Part shown: piece after piece, positions 17,572-25,774 of the stretch
Numbering within the stretch: position 1 is the stretch's first letter
How the letters are laid out: each line of letters begins with the position of its first letter
Origin: Flavobacterium sp.
GTDB lineage: Bacteria > Bacteroidota > Bacteroidia > Flavobacteriales > Flavobacteriaceae
DNA length: 64,000 nucleotides
Reading direction: 5' to 3'
Assembly (NCBI RefSeq): GCF_027484205.1
Contig: NZ_JAIXUB010000026.1
Coordinates: 310,001 to 374,000, forward strand
Notes under the pieces: generated by a model
Database searches by the model: none
The model's input: only the letters and a program-made list of their open reading frames with translations
What the model was told of the DNA's origin: nothing
Made by a program: the position numbers and the translations under genes

Positions 17572-17610
17572 TAAAAGTGTATTCTATTTATTTTTTAGAA
17601 TACACTTTTT
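17572..17610 (+). terminator. Intrinsic terminator
   Basis: Fourteen-base stem AAAGTGTATTCTA/TAGAATACACTTT with an AT loop and a T-run, 20 bp after the stop of the second lipoprotein paralogue. Confidence 0.85.
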
Positions 17611-17704
17611 TGTTTTTCAGATTTCTAAAAAAAAGGAATTCGATAAGGTAGGGTTTTCGATTTCTAATTTGTTGTATTAGTATTTTACATACAAAAAGGT
17701 TTTC

Positions 17705-19057
17705 ATGAGAAAAATTATACTTTTTACAATAACAATTTTGTTAACCCAGATGGTGGCATTCTCGCAAGTAGGAATTGGAACAACGAGTCCAAATGCAAGT
17801 TCCATGCTCGATATAACATCCTCAAATAGTGGTTTATTAATTCCAAGAATGACCGAAGCGCAAAAATTAGCAATCGTTTCACCTGCAACAGGTTTATTAA
17901 TTTTCCAAACCAACGTTGTGAGTGGTTTTTGGTATTACAACGGAACAACTTGGACCACTTTTTCGGCATCATCAGGATGGAATTTAACTGGAAATGCAGG
18001 AATAAATCCAGCAACAAACTTCATTGGAACAACAGACAATTCAAATGTAGTTTTCAGAAGAAATAATACAAGAGCAGGATTAATTAATACCACAAATACT
18101 TCCTTCGGAATAAACTCATTAAATCCTGCCTCTGTCGGTTTGTATAATATTGGATTTGGAGCTTCTTCCTTATTCAGCAATACAAACGGCGGTTATAATG
18201 TGAGCATTGGATATAGTGCAATGTATAAAAATACTACAGGAAATTTTAATACTTCAGTTGGAAATTTAACACTTTACGAAAATCTAACTGGCGAAAGCAA
18301 TGCTGCCTTTGGCGATTTAGCTTTGAGAGGAAACATCTCAGGATTTCAAAACTGTGCCTTCGGAACTAATGCATTAATTACAAATACAATTGGAAGCCAA
18401 AATTCAGCTTATGGTGTTGGTTCACTCTATTTTTCCACAGGTAGTGGCAACACAGCATTGGGTTATTTTGCATTGAACAATAGTGTTTCTGGCGATAACA
18501 ATATCGGAATTGGAAATCAAGCGCAAGTTCCAAATCCTAATGGTAGCAACCAACTTTCCATTGGAAACCAAATTTACGGAACCAATATGAACGATGCTTT
18601 TCTGGGAAAAATTGGTATTGGCGAAACTAATCCAACTGAAAAATTAGATGTATCAGGAAGCGTAAAATTTTCAGGTTCATTGATGCCTAACAATACTGCG
18701 GGAAATCTTGGTGAAGTATTGTCTAGTAATGGTGCTGGCGCATATCCTACTTGGGTTGACCCAAATGTAAAACCTTATACAGTAACAAGTGGTGGCGGCA
18801 TTTACAACGTGCCATTAACCGAATATACGGTAAGAGTTTTTAATGGTATAACCAATGTTCGATTGCCCGATGCTGTTGCTAATTTAGGAAAAGTGTTCAT
18901 CATCATAGGAAGCAACGGAATTACCTCAAAAACCTTTTCAACTTCTGGCGGTGGCATTTACGATGATGTCACAAATGCTACCATAACAACACTAAACGCC
19001 AACCAACGCTACATGGTACAAAGCGATGGAACCAACTGGATTGTCATTGGAAGATAA
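17705..19057 (+). CDS. Secreted protein with YadA-head-like GN repeats
   Basis: 450 aa. Signal peptide ends VAFSQ (~20), followed by the common Bacteroidota opening VGIGTTSPNASSMLDI and GLLIPRMT. Residues ~135-285 hold degenerate ~14-20 residue repeats with GNxA/S-xG and ALxxN motifs (NAAFGDLALRGN, NTALGYFALNN, NNIGIGNQAQ) like the YadA/adhesin head. Then a GIGETNPTEKLDVSGSVKF block links to a C-terminal beta domain. No T9SS tail is evident. Probably a cell-surface or fibre-like protein; partner unknown. Confidence 0.75.
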   Translation: MRKIILFTITILLTQMVAFSQVGIGTTSPNASSMLDITSSNSGLLIPRMTEAQKLAIVSPATGLLIFQTNVVSGFWYYNGTTWTTFSASSGWNLTGNAGINPATNFIGTTDNSNVVFRRNNTRAGLINTTNTSFGINSLNPASVGLYNIGFGASSLFSNTNGGYNVSIGYSAMYKNTTGNFNTSVGNLTLYENLTGESNAAFGDLALRGNISGFQNCAFGTNALITNTIGSQNSAYGVGSLYFSTGSGNTALGYFALNNSVSGDNNIGIGNQAQVPNPNGSNQLSIGNQIYGTNMNDAFLGKIGIGETNPTEKLDVSGSVKFSGSLMPNNTAGNLGEVLSSNGAGAYPTWVDPNVKPYTVTSGGGIYNVPLTEYTVRVFNGITNVRLPDAVANLGKVFIIIGSNGITSKTFSTSGGGIYDDVTNATITTLNANQRYMVQSDGTNWIVIGR

Positions 19058-19069
19058 AACCGTACTTTC

Positions 19070-19176
19070 TTTGTACGATAAATTTTAGTTTCATATATTT
19101 GAATAAAATACGCTATCTAGTAGCGCTAATCATTCCAGATTTGGGCGTATTGGCGCTATAAAGTAGCGCCTATTTA
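19070..19176 (+). repeat. Family-2 repeat with promoter core, copy 1
   Basis: About 105 bp. It shares GATAAATTTTAGTTT, an ATTTGAxTAAAATA block, a GTAGC(G/A)CTAATxATTCC block and a final TAGCGCC/TTAGCC with a second copy at 27634-27725. It contains TATATTTG (19094-19101) and a GGCGCTA/TAGCGCC hairpin near its end. Both copies precede a gene for an exported protein. Confidence 0.6.
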
Positions 19177-19210
19177 ATAGTTGTGAGCAATGCAAAAAAA
19201 ATCTTAAAAA

Positions 19211-19816
19211 ATGAAAAAAGCACTAATTTTAACTATTTTACTATCAATTGTTTCTTGTAAAGGACAAAAAAAAGAATCTAAAGAATTAGTTAAAAAAGCT
19301 AATACCTTTTTTTGGGAATCAAAACTTGATAAAAAAGTTAAAGTTGACAGTTGCTTAGTCTTAATAAATCAAGCAATTAAAATTGATGATGAAAATTTTG
19401 GAGCATATGAGGCTAAAAGTACATTTTTAGCATACAAAAAGGACATCAAAGGATTATTAAAAAATAACGAAAAGATGATTCAATTGCGTTCGAAACAACC
19501 ATATTGGAAAATTCAAAGAGGTTTATATTTAGAATTGAGTGGAGAAAAAGTTGAAGCTGAAAAATACTATGACCAAGCAATTTTAGACTATCAAAACTTA
19601 TTCCTTGAACCTAATCAAAATAATGAATTTAATTTGAGAATGGAATATTTAACAGCTTTGGAAGCAAAAGGCGATTTGAAAAAAGCTGAAATAGAATTGA
19701 AAAAAATGAGTGTAGATTTTCCTGATAATGAAACTCTAAAAGTTTATAAAACAGAATATAAATTCAAAACAAAAAAAGAATTATTCGAAATATGGGAAAA
19801 AGGAACTGATGAATAA
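19211..19816 (+). CDS. TPR-type lipoprotein
   Basis: 201 aa. Leader MKKALILTILLSIVSC gives lipidated Cys16, followed by KGQKKES. The body is helical and reads as TPR units: CLVLINQAIKIDDENFGAYEAKSTF, then LYLELSGEKVEAEKYYDQAI and a further pair ending DFPDNETLKVYK. TPRs mediate protein contacts, and no catalytic motif is present. It is the first gene of the hairpin-separated block: its stop codon lies a few bases before the first attC-like element. Transcription probably starts in the family-2 repeat upstream. Confidence 0.75.
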   Translation: MKKALILTILLSIVSCKGQKKESKELVKKANTFFWESKLDKKVKVDSCLVLINQAIKIDDENFGAYEAKSTFLAYKKDIKGLLKNNEKMIQLRSKQPYWKIQRGLYLELSGEKVEAEKYYDQAILDYQNLFLEPNQNNEFNLRMEYLTALEAKGDLKKAEIELKKMSVDFPDNETLKVYKTEYKFKTKKELFEIWEKGTDE

Positions 19817-19817
19817 G

Positions 19818-19964
19818 CACTGCACACAACAGCGGTTTGCTTCAATGGCTTGGCTCGGGATTTATTTGAAATCGGAAAGGTTTTTAATTTAAAGTTTTGT
19901 TTATATTTGTAATGGTCAGTGATTAATTAACGCCACTGAAAGCAAGCCGCGAAACGTTAGTGGC
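19818..19964 (+). repeat. attC-like cassette element A
   Basis: Left end CACAACAGCGGTTTGCTT pairs with the right end AGCAAGCCGCGAAACGTTAG; the paired inner stem is interrupted near the base by an unequal bulge, then closes a ~80-nt loop. The loop carries TATATTTG at 19902-19909, 87 bp before the next ATG. See the array finding for the comparison with attC. Confidence 0.6.
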
Positions 19965-19996
19965 TATTATATTGAAAATCCTGCTCAAAAAAAATC

Positions 19997-20416
19997 ATGA
20001 TTAAAATAGAATTTGAAAAACCGAATATAGAAACTTGCGAATGTTGTGGAAAAGAAACTACTAAACTTACAAGATTTGTCTATAAAGATAATGACGCATT
20101 TGCAATTTATTATATAAAGTTCACCAAAGATCACGAAGAAAAAATTGCAACTGGAATAATTAGTATTGGAGATTGGGGAACTGATGAAGAACCGAAAAAT
20201 AGATTCTCATTTCCATTTAGAATTTGGACGAATAAAGACAATTTTCAAATCGGACTAATCAATAAAGAAGAGTCGCCATGGAAACAAAGTTTACTCGGAA
20301 AAATATTGGACAGAAAAGATGCGTTAAAACATCCTTGGATAAGCGAAGTATTTCATATTACAGACCATATTGTTGTCGAAGATAAAGAAGTGGTTGAATA
20401 TTTCACGCAAAAATAA
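19997..20416 (+). CDS. Hypothetical protein with CxCC start
   Basis: 139 aa, not recognised. The N-terminus has ETCECCGKETTK, three closely spaced cysteines that could bind zinc but lack a second Cys pair. The middle is beta-rich (FAIYYIKFTKDHEEKIATGIISIGDWG) and contains RFSFPFRIW; a later TDHIVVEDKEVVEYF closes the protein. No signal peptide or membrane segment, so probably cytosolic. It sits alone between cassette elements A and B; its stop is directly followed by element B. Confidence 0.65.
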   Translation: MIKIEFEKPNIETCECCGKETTKLTRFVYKDNDAFAIYYIKFTKDHEEKIATGIISIGDWGTDEEPKNRFSFPFRIWTNKDNFQIGLINKEESPWKQSLLGKILDRKDALKHPWISEVFHITDHIVVEDKEVVEYFTQK

Positions 20417-20558
20417 CAGCCACCAACAACGGTCTGAAGAAGTGACGCTACACTGCCTTTATTCAAAATCAAAAAAAGTTATTAATTTAAAGTTTTGTTT
20501 ATATTTGTGAAGGAATGGCCTTGGTTCATCGCCACTTCTTAAAGCGAAACGTTAGCCA
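20417..20558 (+). repeat. attC-like cassette element B
   Basis: Left arm CCAACAACGGTCTGAAGAAG and right arm CTTCTTAAAGCGAAACGTTA (20535-20554) form a stem through GAAGAAGTG/CACTTCTT; GTTAGCC ends the element. TATATTTG at 20500-20507 is 63 bp before the next ATG. Confidence 0.65.
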
Positions 20559-20570
20559 TAATTTAAGAAA

Positions 20571-21257
20571 ATGACCGTATTAACAGAAAATCAAGTAACC
20601 GAACTTTGTGTATTTATAGAAAACCGAATTGAAAAAATTGGATGTGACCATTCATTGAAAAATGCTTTTGATTGGGCTGAAAAAAACGGAATTAATAAGG
20701 CTGACTTAATTGACGTTTTGGAATCTAATGGTGGATTTTGTGATTGCGAAGTAATAATGAATTTACCCGAAAATTGTAGTTTAGAAATAGAATCAGGGAA
20801 TAACGAAATAGACTATAAAAACCCCTTCAAAACACCTCTAAATTTTCAACAGACTGAAAATAAAATTTATACGAAAGCATTATTTTCCAGTTCGGAATAC
20901 AACGATAATAACTACACTAAAAATGGAGAATTATTAATTCCTGCCCCTTTTGGATTTAAGCCAAAAAAGAGAGTTCGGAAAAGTATGCACTTTTTTAACG
21001 GAACTGAATCTGAATTGCCCTCTGAAATTGGAATTGTTAAAGAGATCTCACCTACGAATGGAAAAGAATTTGCAAAAAGAATTAGAGATTTGAAATTAGA
21101 GTCTTTATCAAAATTTTCGGAAAGAGATGCTGAATATTACTTATCGAGAATTGAAAAAATTGAAATCGAAAAACCTATGGGAACACATTTTATGGAAATA
21201 AGAGGAATTAGCGGAACCAAAATTGATTTAAAAATACATAAAATAATATTTAGGTAA
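20571..21257 (+). CDS. Hypothetical cassette protein
   Basis: 228 aa, not recognised. The first ~60 residues predict helices (NQVTELCVFIENRIEKIG, FDWAEKNGINKADLIDVLE) and end with a GGFCDCEVIMNLPENC cysteine cluster. Then a linker leads into FGFKPKKRVRKSMHFFNG and a C-terminal SKFSERDAEYYLSRIEKIEIEKP. No signal peptide or TM segment. It probably acts in the cytosol. Single gene between elements B and C. Confidence 0.65.
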   Translation: MTVLTENQVTELCVFIENRIEKIGCDHSLKNAFDWAEKNGINKADLIDVLESNGGFCDCEVIMNLPENCSLEIESGNNEIDYKNPFKTPLNFQQTENKIYTKALFSSSEYNDNNYTKNGELLIPAPFGFKPKKRVRKSMHFFNGTESELPSEIGIVKEISPTNGKEFAKRIRDLKLESLSKFSERDAEYYLSRIEKIEIEKPMGTHFMEIRGISGTKIDLKIHKIIFR

Positions 21258-21267
21258 TATAAACTAC

Positions 21268-21400
21268 GGCTAACACACGCTACAAGCAATTTGGGAATTT
21301 GGCTTAATTTGAAGTTGGTTTTGTATTTGGAAGATTTGACTAATCCGAATAATGGGCTTAATTTAGTCCCAAACTTCTTGAAGCCTTAAACGTTGAGAGT
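21268..21400 (+). repeat. attC-like cassette element C
   Basis: Left GGCTAACACACGCTACAAGC, right AACTTCTTGAAGCCTTAAAC then GTTGAGAG. The loop has TGTATTTG (21322-21329), one base off the TAnnTTTG promoter core. The right box is more diverged than in A, B, D and E. Confidence 0.55.
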
Positions 21401-21413
21401 AATTGTAAAAAAC

Positions 21414-22034
21414 ATGAAAGAAAAATATACAGAAGATAGTATTCGAGCACTTGAAGCTGGAGAACATGTTAGAATGAGACCAAAAATGTATTTTGAGAAG
21501 TGTTTTTCTGAAAACTCACTTGATGCTTTACCTTTTGAAGTTTTATGTCATGCTTTTGATGAGTATTTTGATGGAAACTGTAATGAAATTGAATTGACTG
21601 TTTGGATAAATTCATTTTCGGTGAAATATAATACTGGGATGTCATTAGAAATAAGGAAAAACCAAAAAATATCAAATGCGGAATTTATAATGACAAAAAT
21701 TGGAGCTTGTTCAAATTTAAAGAAGCATCTAGCTGTTGGACAAGAATTTTGTGGTTTAGGAATGGCTACAATTAATTTTGCATCTGATAAATGTAAATTA
21801 ACAACTGTATGGAATAATCTAAAAGGAACTTTTGAATTTAAAAATGGTGAAACTTTAACAAAGAATATAGAATCATTCTCAAGTGAAGTTTCTTATACAG
21901 AAATATTAGTTCAGCCAAACAATTTACTTTTCGAGAATTTACATTTTACATCAAAAGGTATCGAAGAAAAATCATCCGAAATTAAAAAGCGTTTAAAGGA
22001 TTTGAATTTAATAGTAAATGATTTAATCGAATAA
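21414..22034 (+). CDS. Stand-alone, degenerate GyrB/ParE-type GHKL domain protein
   Basis: 206 aa from ATG 21414 (a TTG 21 bp upstream lies inside the repeat and is rejected). The opening YTEDSIRALEAGEHVRMRP and MYF match the GyrB/ParE N-terminal ATPase start, and FEVLCHAFDEYFDG aligns with the helix holding the ATP-binding residues. Numbering equals E. coli GyrB: E42, D49 and E50 kept, but Asn46 is His and Asp73 is Asn. GLGMATINFASDKCKL (114-129) is the ATP-lid segment. No transducer, toprim or C-terminal domain. It may be a gyrase decoy or inhibitor, or a remnant; ATPase activity is doubtful. Shares one cassette with the next gene. Confidence 0.75.
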   Translation: MKEKYTEDSIRALEAGEHVRMRPKMYFEKCFSENSLDALPFEVLCHAFDEYFDGNCNEIELTVWINSFSVKYNTGMSLEIRKNQKISNAEFIMTKIGACSNLKKHLAVGQEFCGLGMATINFASDKCKLTTVWNNLKGTFEFKNGETLTKNIESFSSEVSYTEILVQPNNLLFENLHFTSKGIEEKSSEIKKRLKDLNLIVNDLIE

Positions 22035-22051
22035 AAACAACTTAAAAACAG

Positions 22052-22573
22052 ATGATTAAAAAATTATTACCTTTTGAAAAATTAGTTTATCATTCTACAT
22101 TAACTAAAGAAGAACTTTTAGCACATCTACAAAATGAAATTGAAGCTGAAAAATCTTTTGGTTTTGGTGCAATTAATCATTCTTATTCCAAACCTTATAT
22201 TGGTAAAATATATAATAATTCATTTGAAATTAAAAGAGCTATAAACTACAGAAACTCATTTCTACCAATAATAAATGGCGAAATTCAAAATGATTTTAAT
22301 GGTTCAAAAATAAGCGTAAAAATGAACCTTGTTGAATTTGTAAAAGTTTTTATGATAATTTGGTTAGGCGGAGTTTTAATTGGTTGCTTGGCTACATCAT
22401 ATGGCATAATTTTTAAAAACGGATTAAATTCCGAAGGTGGTTTATTTATGTTTATTCCTTTTTTTATGCTTATTGTTGGCATTGTCATGGTTTCGTTTGG
22501 TTTCAAAGCAGAAAGTAAAAAAAGCATAAAAGATTTGGAAGAAATATTGAAAGCAAAAATAATAGAAAGATAA
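22052..22573 (+). CDS. Two-TM membrane protein of unknown function
   Basis: 173 aa. The N-terminal ~100 residues are soluble (LTKEELLAHLQNEIEAEKSFGFG; PYIGKIYNNSFEIKRAINYRNSF), followed by two hydrophobic segments (~104-127 and ~137-157) and a charged cytosolic tail. It begins 17 bp after the GyrB-like gene with no cassette element between, so the two are probably co-transcribed and moved together. Not recognised; the SKPYIGKIYNNSFEI strand pattern is seen in other small Bacteroidota membrane proteins with PH-like folds (inference). Confidence 0.65.
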   Translation: MIKKLLPFEKLVYHSTLTKEELLAHLQNEIEAEKSFGFGAINHSYSKPYIGKIYNNSFEIKRAINYRNSFLPIINGEIQNDFNGSKISVKMNLVEFVKVFMIIWLGGVLIGCLATSYGIIFKNGLNSEGGLFMFIPFFMLIVGIVMVSFGFKAESKKSIKDLEEILKAKIIER

Positions 22574-22583
22574 AGAAAACCGA

Positions 22584-22714
22584 TCTGCCAACAGCGGTTT
22601 CACGAAATGGCAAGTATGGGATTTATCAGAAATTGGAAAGGTTATTAATTAAAAGTTTTGTTTGGTTCGTGCTTGCAGCAGCAACAGACATGAAGCCGAG
22701 AACCGTTAGCTGAA
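22584..22714 (+). repeat. attC-like cassette element D
   Basis: Left GCCAACAGCGGTTTC, right GAAGCCGAGAACCGTTAGC, one of the clearest pairs of outer boxes (GCCAAC/GTTAGC). The loop keeps AAAAGTTTTGTTTGG but lacks a good TAnnTTTG. Confidence 0.65.
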
Positions 22715-22739
22715 ATTTTCAAGTAACACCGTAAAACCT

Positions 22740-23375
22740 ATGAATGAAATAGATATGAATGATAAAATTTTAATTTTTGAGAAAATTGAAGATGAAAAAA
22801 TATTTTCTTCTTCAGATTCGTTTTATAGCAATCATTCAGAAAATATTGACATAAATTATCCAACAAAAGTAAAAATTTCACTTTTTAGTTTCGACAGAAA
22901 ACTCATAAAGTCAATTAATATATTTGGAATATTTTTCGATTCGAATACCTATATTTTATTGGAGAAATATTTAATTCTTGAAAATTCAATAATTATTTCA
23001 TTTGACGGTATTTTACTTTCATTTGATAAAGGAAACTTTATGCTAAATTGGCAAAAGAAAAGTTTTACAGACATTATATCTTTTAAATTATACGAAAATG
23101 ATTTAATAATTTATGATGAGCTTGAAGTTGCAAGAATAGATATAAATGGAAATGATAAATGGAGTTTCAGTGGAATGGACCATTTTATTTCTTATCAAGG
23201 TACAGAAAATTTTATTTTTTGTGATGAGTATATTAAAATGATTGACTCAAATGAAGTTGAATATCGAATAAGTTATGACGGAGAAGATATAAATAAAATT
23301 AACCCTAATTATTTTCAAGAAATAAAACCTCCAAAAGAAAATCTTTTAAAGCGAATAATAAAAAACTTCCGCTAA
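22740..23375 (+). CDS. Hypothetical cassette protein, beta-propeller-like
   Basis: 211 aa, soluble, very acidic and AT-rich. Repeating strand pairs such as ISLFSFDRKLIKSINIFG, SIIISFDGILLSFDKG, DLIIYDELEVARIDING and NDKWSFSG suggest propeller-like blades. No signal peptide; an internal ATG (Met6) is an alternative start. Its stop codon TAA lies inside the left box (GCTAAC) of element E, as in many integron cassettes. Function unknown. Confidence 0.6.
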   Translation: MNEIDMNDKILIFEKIEDEKIFSSSDSFYSNHSENIDINYPTKVKISLFSFDRKLIKSINIFGIFFDSNTYILLEKYLILENSIIISFDGILLSFDKGNFMLNWQKKSFTDIISFKLYENDLIIYDELEVARIDINGNDKWSFSGMDHFISYQGTENFIFCDEYIKMIDSNEVEYRISYDGEDINKINPNYFQEIKPPKENLLKRIIKNFR

Positions 23376-23508
23376 CTGACGTTTCAAAAAATGACTCAGC
23401 ACTGTCTTTATTCAAAATCAAAAAAAGTTTCTAATTTAAAGTTTTAGTTATATTTGTAAATGCTTGGTCTTGGTTTATCGCCACTTCTTGAAGCCGCAAC
23501 GTTGGTGA
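23370..23508 (+). repeat. attC-like cassette element E
   Basis: Left CGCTAACTGACGTTTC overlaps the preceding stop codon; right CTTCTTGAAGCCGCAACGTT then GGTGAC. TATATTTG at 23449-23456, 74 bp before the next ATG. Loop region nearly identical to B. Confidence 0.65.
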
Positions 23509-23530
23509 CAATATTAAAAAAATTAGAAAT

Positions 23531-24145
23531 ATGACAGAATTTTTATTTGAGAATAAAGAAATCATAAATATTATTTTTGGAATTATAATTGGTTTAATTC
23601 CAGCTTTTTGTAATTTAAAAAAAGGAAGGGAAAATAGAAATCTAAACTGGAAAGGTTGGTCATTTTTAGTTATATGTTTCACTTTCATCCTATTTTCTAG
23701 CTTTATAATTTGTCAGGTTAATAAAAGAATAAAACCTGATGATATAATTTTAAAATTGAGTTTACGCTCGCCGATGCCATTTTCAAGCTATCAAGAAATA
23801 TCAGATAAAATTCCAAAAAAAATCTTAGCACCACTTATAGAAATTGAAAAATCAAATACATCAGGAATTTTTGAATTTCAGAACATTAATTCTGGAAAAG
23901 GACATGCTTCAGAATCAAAGTTTGTAAACTATATTTGTTATGTATCAGGAAATAACTCCATAGAAAATTTCCCTAAAAACATCGAGGATATAAATCCAAA
24001 AAACGTCATTTTGTATTTATCTTTAAAAAAATATTTTGAATGCGGATATTCTTTAAATGGTCCGCCAAAACTAATTCTAAGAGGTAGTATTTACGAGGGA
24101 AATATTGATTTAGATAATGATAAAATTGAGTTTTCAAGCAAATAA
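23531..24145 (+). CDS. Membrane-anchored hypothetical protein
   Basis: 204 aa. Two N-terminal hydrophobic segments (~10-25, INIIFGIIIGLIPAF; ~41-62, SFLVICFTFILFSSFIIC) flank a basic loop (KKGRENRNLNWKG), leaving a ~140-residue outer domain. That domain contains SGIFEFQNINSGKGHASESKF and ends with a strand-rich ILRGSIYEGNIDLDNDKIEF. Not recognised. Single gene between elements E and F. Confidence 0.6.
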   Translation: MTEFLFENKEIINIIFGIIIGLIPAFCNLKKGRENRNLNWKGWSFLVICFTFILFSSFIICQVNKRIKPDDIILKLSLRSPMPFSSYQEISDKIPKKILAPLIEIEKSNTSGIFEFQNINSGKGHASESKFVNYICYVSGNNSIENFPKNIEDINPKNVILYLSLKKYFECGYSLNGPPKLILRGSIYEGNIDLDNDKIEFSSK

Positions 24146-24292
24146 CTATTCCCAACAGACGTTACAAGATATGGCAAAGCACGAGATTCATTTAAAATCG
24201 GGAAAAGTTATTAAGTTGAAGTTTTGGTTATATTTGTGAAGGCTTGATCTTGGTTCATCGCCACTTTTTGTTGCTGAGAAACGTTATAAGTA
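24146..24292 (+). repeat. attC-like cassette element F
   Basis: Left CCCAACAGACGTTAC, right TTGCTGAGAAACGTTATAAG. TATATTTG at 24229-24236, 62 bp before the next ATG. The GGCAAAGCACGAGATTCATT segment in its left half recurs in elements J and K. Confidence 0.6.
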
Positions 24293-24298
24293 ATATTT

Positions 24299-25090
24299 AT
24301 GAGCTCTACCGAAATTAATTTTTATGTTGACATTTTTGCTGGAATTGGAACTTTCATTTCTAGTATAATTGCTTTATTTGCTTTAAAAGAAGTTATAAAA
24401 CAAAGGCGCGCGATGTATCAGCCAAAACTATATTTCAACGAATTTTCTCTTTCCGTTAAAGGAAATCCACATTCAGAAATGAAGTCATTATATTTATATT
24501 ATTTACACAATTTATATGAGCCCGTAAGAGAAGATAGTAGAAAAGGTTATTCAGTATCTGCACAATTTTTCTTCGAAAATATTGGATATGGTGTAGCGAG
24601 TAACATAAATTATGAATGGACTTTTGATTACGTTAAAGCTGCAAAAATAATATGCAATTTAGACTCAAAATTTAATTTTAGAAACGATAAAGAAGACAAA
24701 TCAATCGTTATAATTTTTGATAATATTTATTTTAGCTCATACAGTTGTGATGATATTGGAAATAATAAAAAGATTGATTTTATAAAACCTGAAAGTTTAC
24801 AACAAAACTTTAAACCGACATCAATTCCAATATGCATAACAAATATGCATATGGATTATGTTATGGCTAAGAATAAGATGTTTAGTGAAAAATGCAAAAG
24901 GTTTAATTTTGAAGAGTTTGATGATTTTCCAATTCCTAAATTAAATATATCATATCACGACATCGCTGGAAAAAAATACGAAACAGAATATTCTTTTAAT
25001 ATTCATTGTTATAATTCATTTAGACAAGTAGATGATAAATTGATTGACACAGAAAATGATTATGCAAATTTGTCGTTTAATTTAAAATAG
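24299..25090 (+). CDS. Single-TM hypothetical protein
   Basis: 263 aa. A hydrophobic N-terminal helix (VDIFAGIGTFISSIIALFALKEV, ~9-31) is followed by KQRRAMYQPKLYF, the pattern of a large group of one-TM bacterial proteins with a cytosolic beta domain (…NIGYGVASNINYEW…). No catalytic motif. Single gene between elements F and G. Location is probably the inner membrane with the main domain inside, judged from the positive charges after the helix. Confidence 0.65.
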   Translation: MSSTEINFYVDIFAGIGTFISSIIALFALKEVIKQRRAMYQPKLYFNEFSLSVKGNPHSEMKSLYLYYLHNLYEPVREDSRKGYSVSAQFFFENIGYGVASNINYEWTFDYVKAAKIICNLDSKFNFRNDKEDKSIVIIFDNIYFSSYSCDDIGNNKKIDFIKPESLQQNFKPTSIPICITNMHMDYVMAKNKMFSEKCKRFNFEEFDDFPIPKLNISYHDIAGKKYETEYSFNIHCYNSFRQVDDKLIDTENDYANLSFNLK

Positions 25091-25093
25091 TAT

Positions 25094-25236
25094 TGCTAGC
25101 AAAACTAGTTCCATACAATTGCCGATCACACACTCATTATTTATTTTTAATATTTAAAACTTCAAAGGAAAGTCGTAGTTTTGTTTTGATCAGTTTTTTG
25201 CTGCGATAACAAACCGCAAGCAATGGAACGTTATGT
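25094..25236 (+). repeat. attC-like cassette element G (second subtype)
   Basis: Left GCTAGCAAAACTAGTTCC, right GCAAGCAATGGAACGTTATG; GTTCC pairs with GGAAC at the stem. The loop sequence differs from A-F: TCAAAGGAAAGTCG then TAGTTTTG (25176-25183), also a TAnnTTTG match. Confidence 0.5.
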
Positions 25237-25281
25237 AAAATTTTAAACCCTCTGAATTTATATCAAAATGAAATCCATCAA

Positions 25282-25584
25282 ATGAAAGGCTTGATTTATA
25301 AAACCCCAGAAAACCTAATACTTGAATCATTTGATTTAGGACATTCTATTTTAAGATTTAAAGGACTTGATAATGAAAATATTGTTGTTGAATTTCAAGG
25401 AATGACATATGTAGAAATGCCAAGGTATTTAAAAGGAGTTGAAATATGGTCATTGGAAGAAAAAGAACAACTTGAATTAATAAAAAGAAGACCTAAACTG
25501 TCAGTTAAAAATAATTTTTGGAAAATGATAAGTCAGAACGAAATTTATAATGTAGTTGCATTTGATGTGAAGATTAATCCATAA
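25282..25584 (+). CDS. Hypothetical protein, 100 aa
   Basis: Small soluble protein, not recognised. It is beta-rich at the start (GLIYKTPENLILESFDLGHSILRFKG, VVEFQGMTYVEMPRYLKGVEIW), then helical (LEEKEQLELIKRRPKL). The layout resembles small immunity-like or DNA-mimic proteins but nothing specific supports that. Single gene between elements G and H. Another ATG upstream (25268) is out of frame and stops at once. Confidence 0.6.
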   Translation: MKGLIYKTPENLILESFDLGHSILRFKGLDNENIVVEFQGMTYVEMPRYLKGVEIWSLEEKEQLELIKRRPKLSVKNNFWKMISQNEIYNVVAFDVKINP

Positions 25585-25590
25585 AAATAA

Positions 25591-25755
25591 AACTGTTCAC
25601 AACAACAATTTCAAAAATTGCTAGGCTTGCACTTGCTATTTTGTTTTTATAGACAATATGCTGGCTACTAAAATTTTATCTTTCAAATTAATTCCGTAGT
25701 TTTGTTTAGGTCAGTGCTTGAAGCTGCAGACAGCAAGCATTGGAACATTATAAGC
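25591..25755 (+). repeat. attC-like cassette element H (second subtype)
   Basis: Left CACAACAACAATTTC and AAATTGCTAGG; right CAGCAAGCATTGGAACATTA. Shares CTTGC(A/G)CTTGCTATTTxG and ATCTTTCAAA with element I. TAGTTTTG at 25697-25704, 70 bp before the next ATG. Confidence 0.5.
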
Positions 25756-25774
25756 AATCAAAAAAGAGCAAAAA

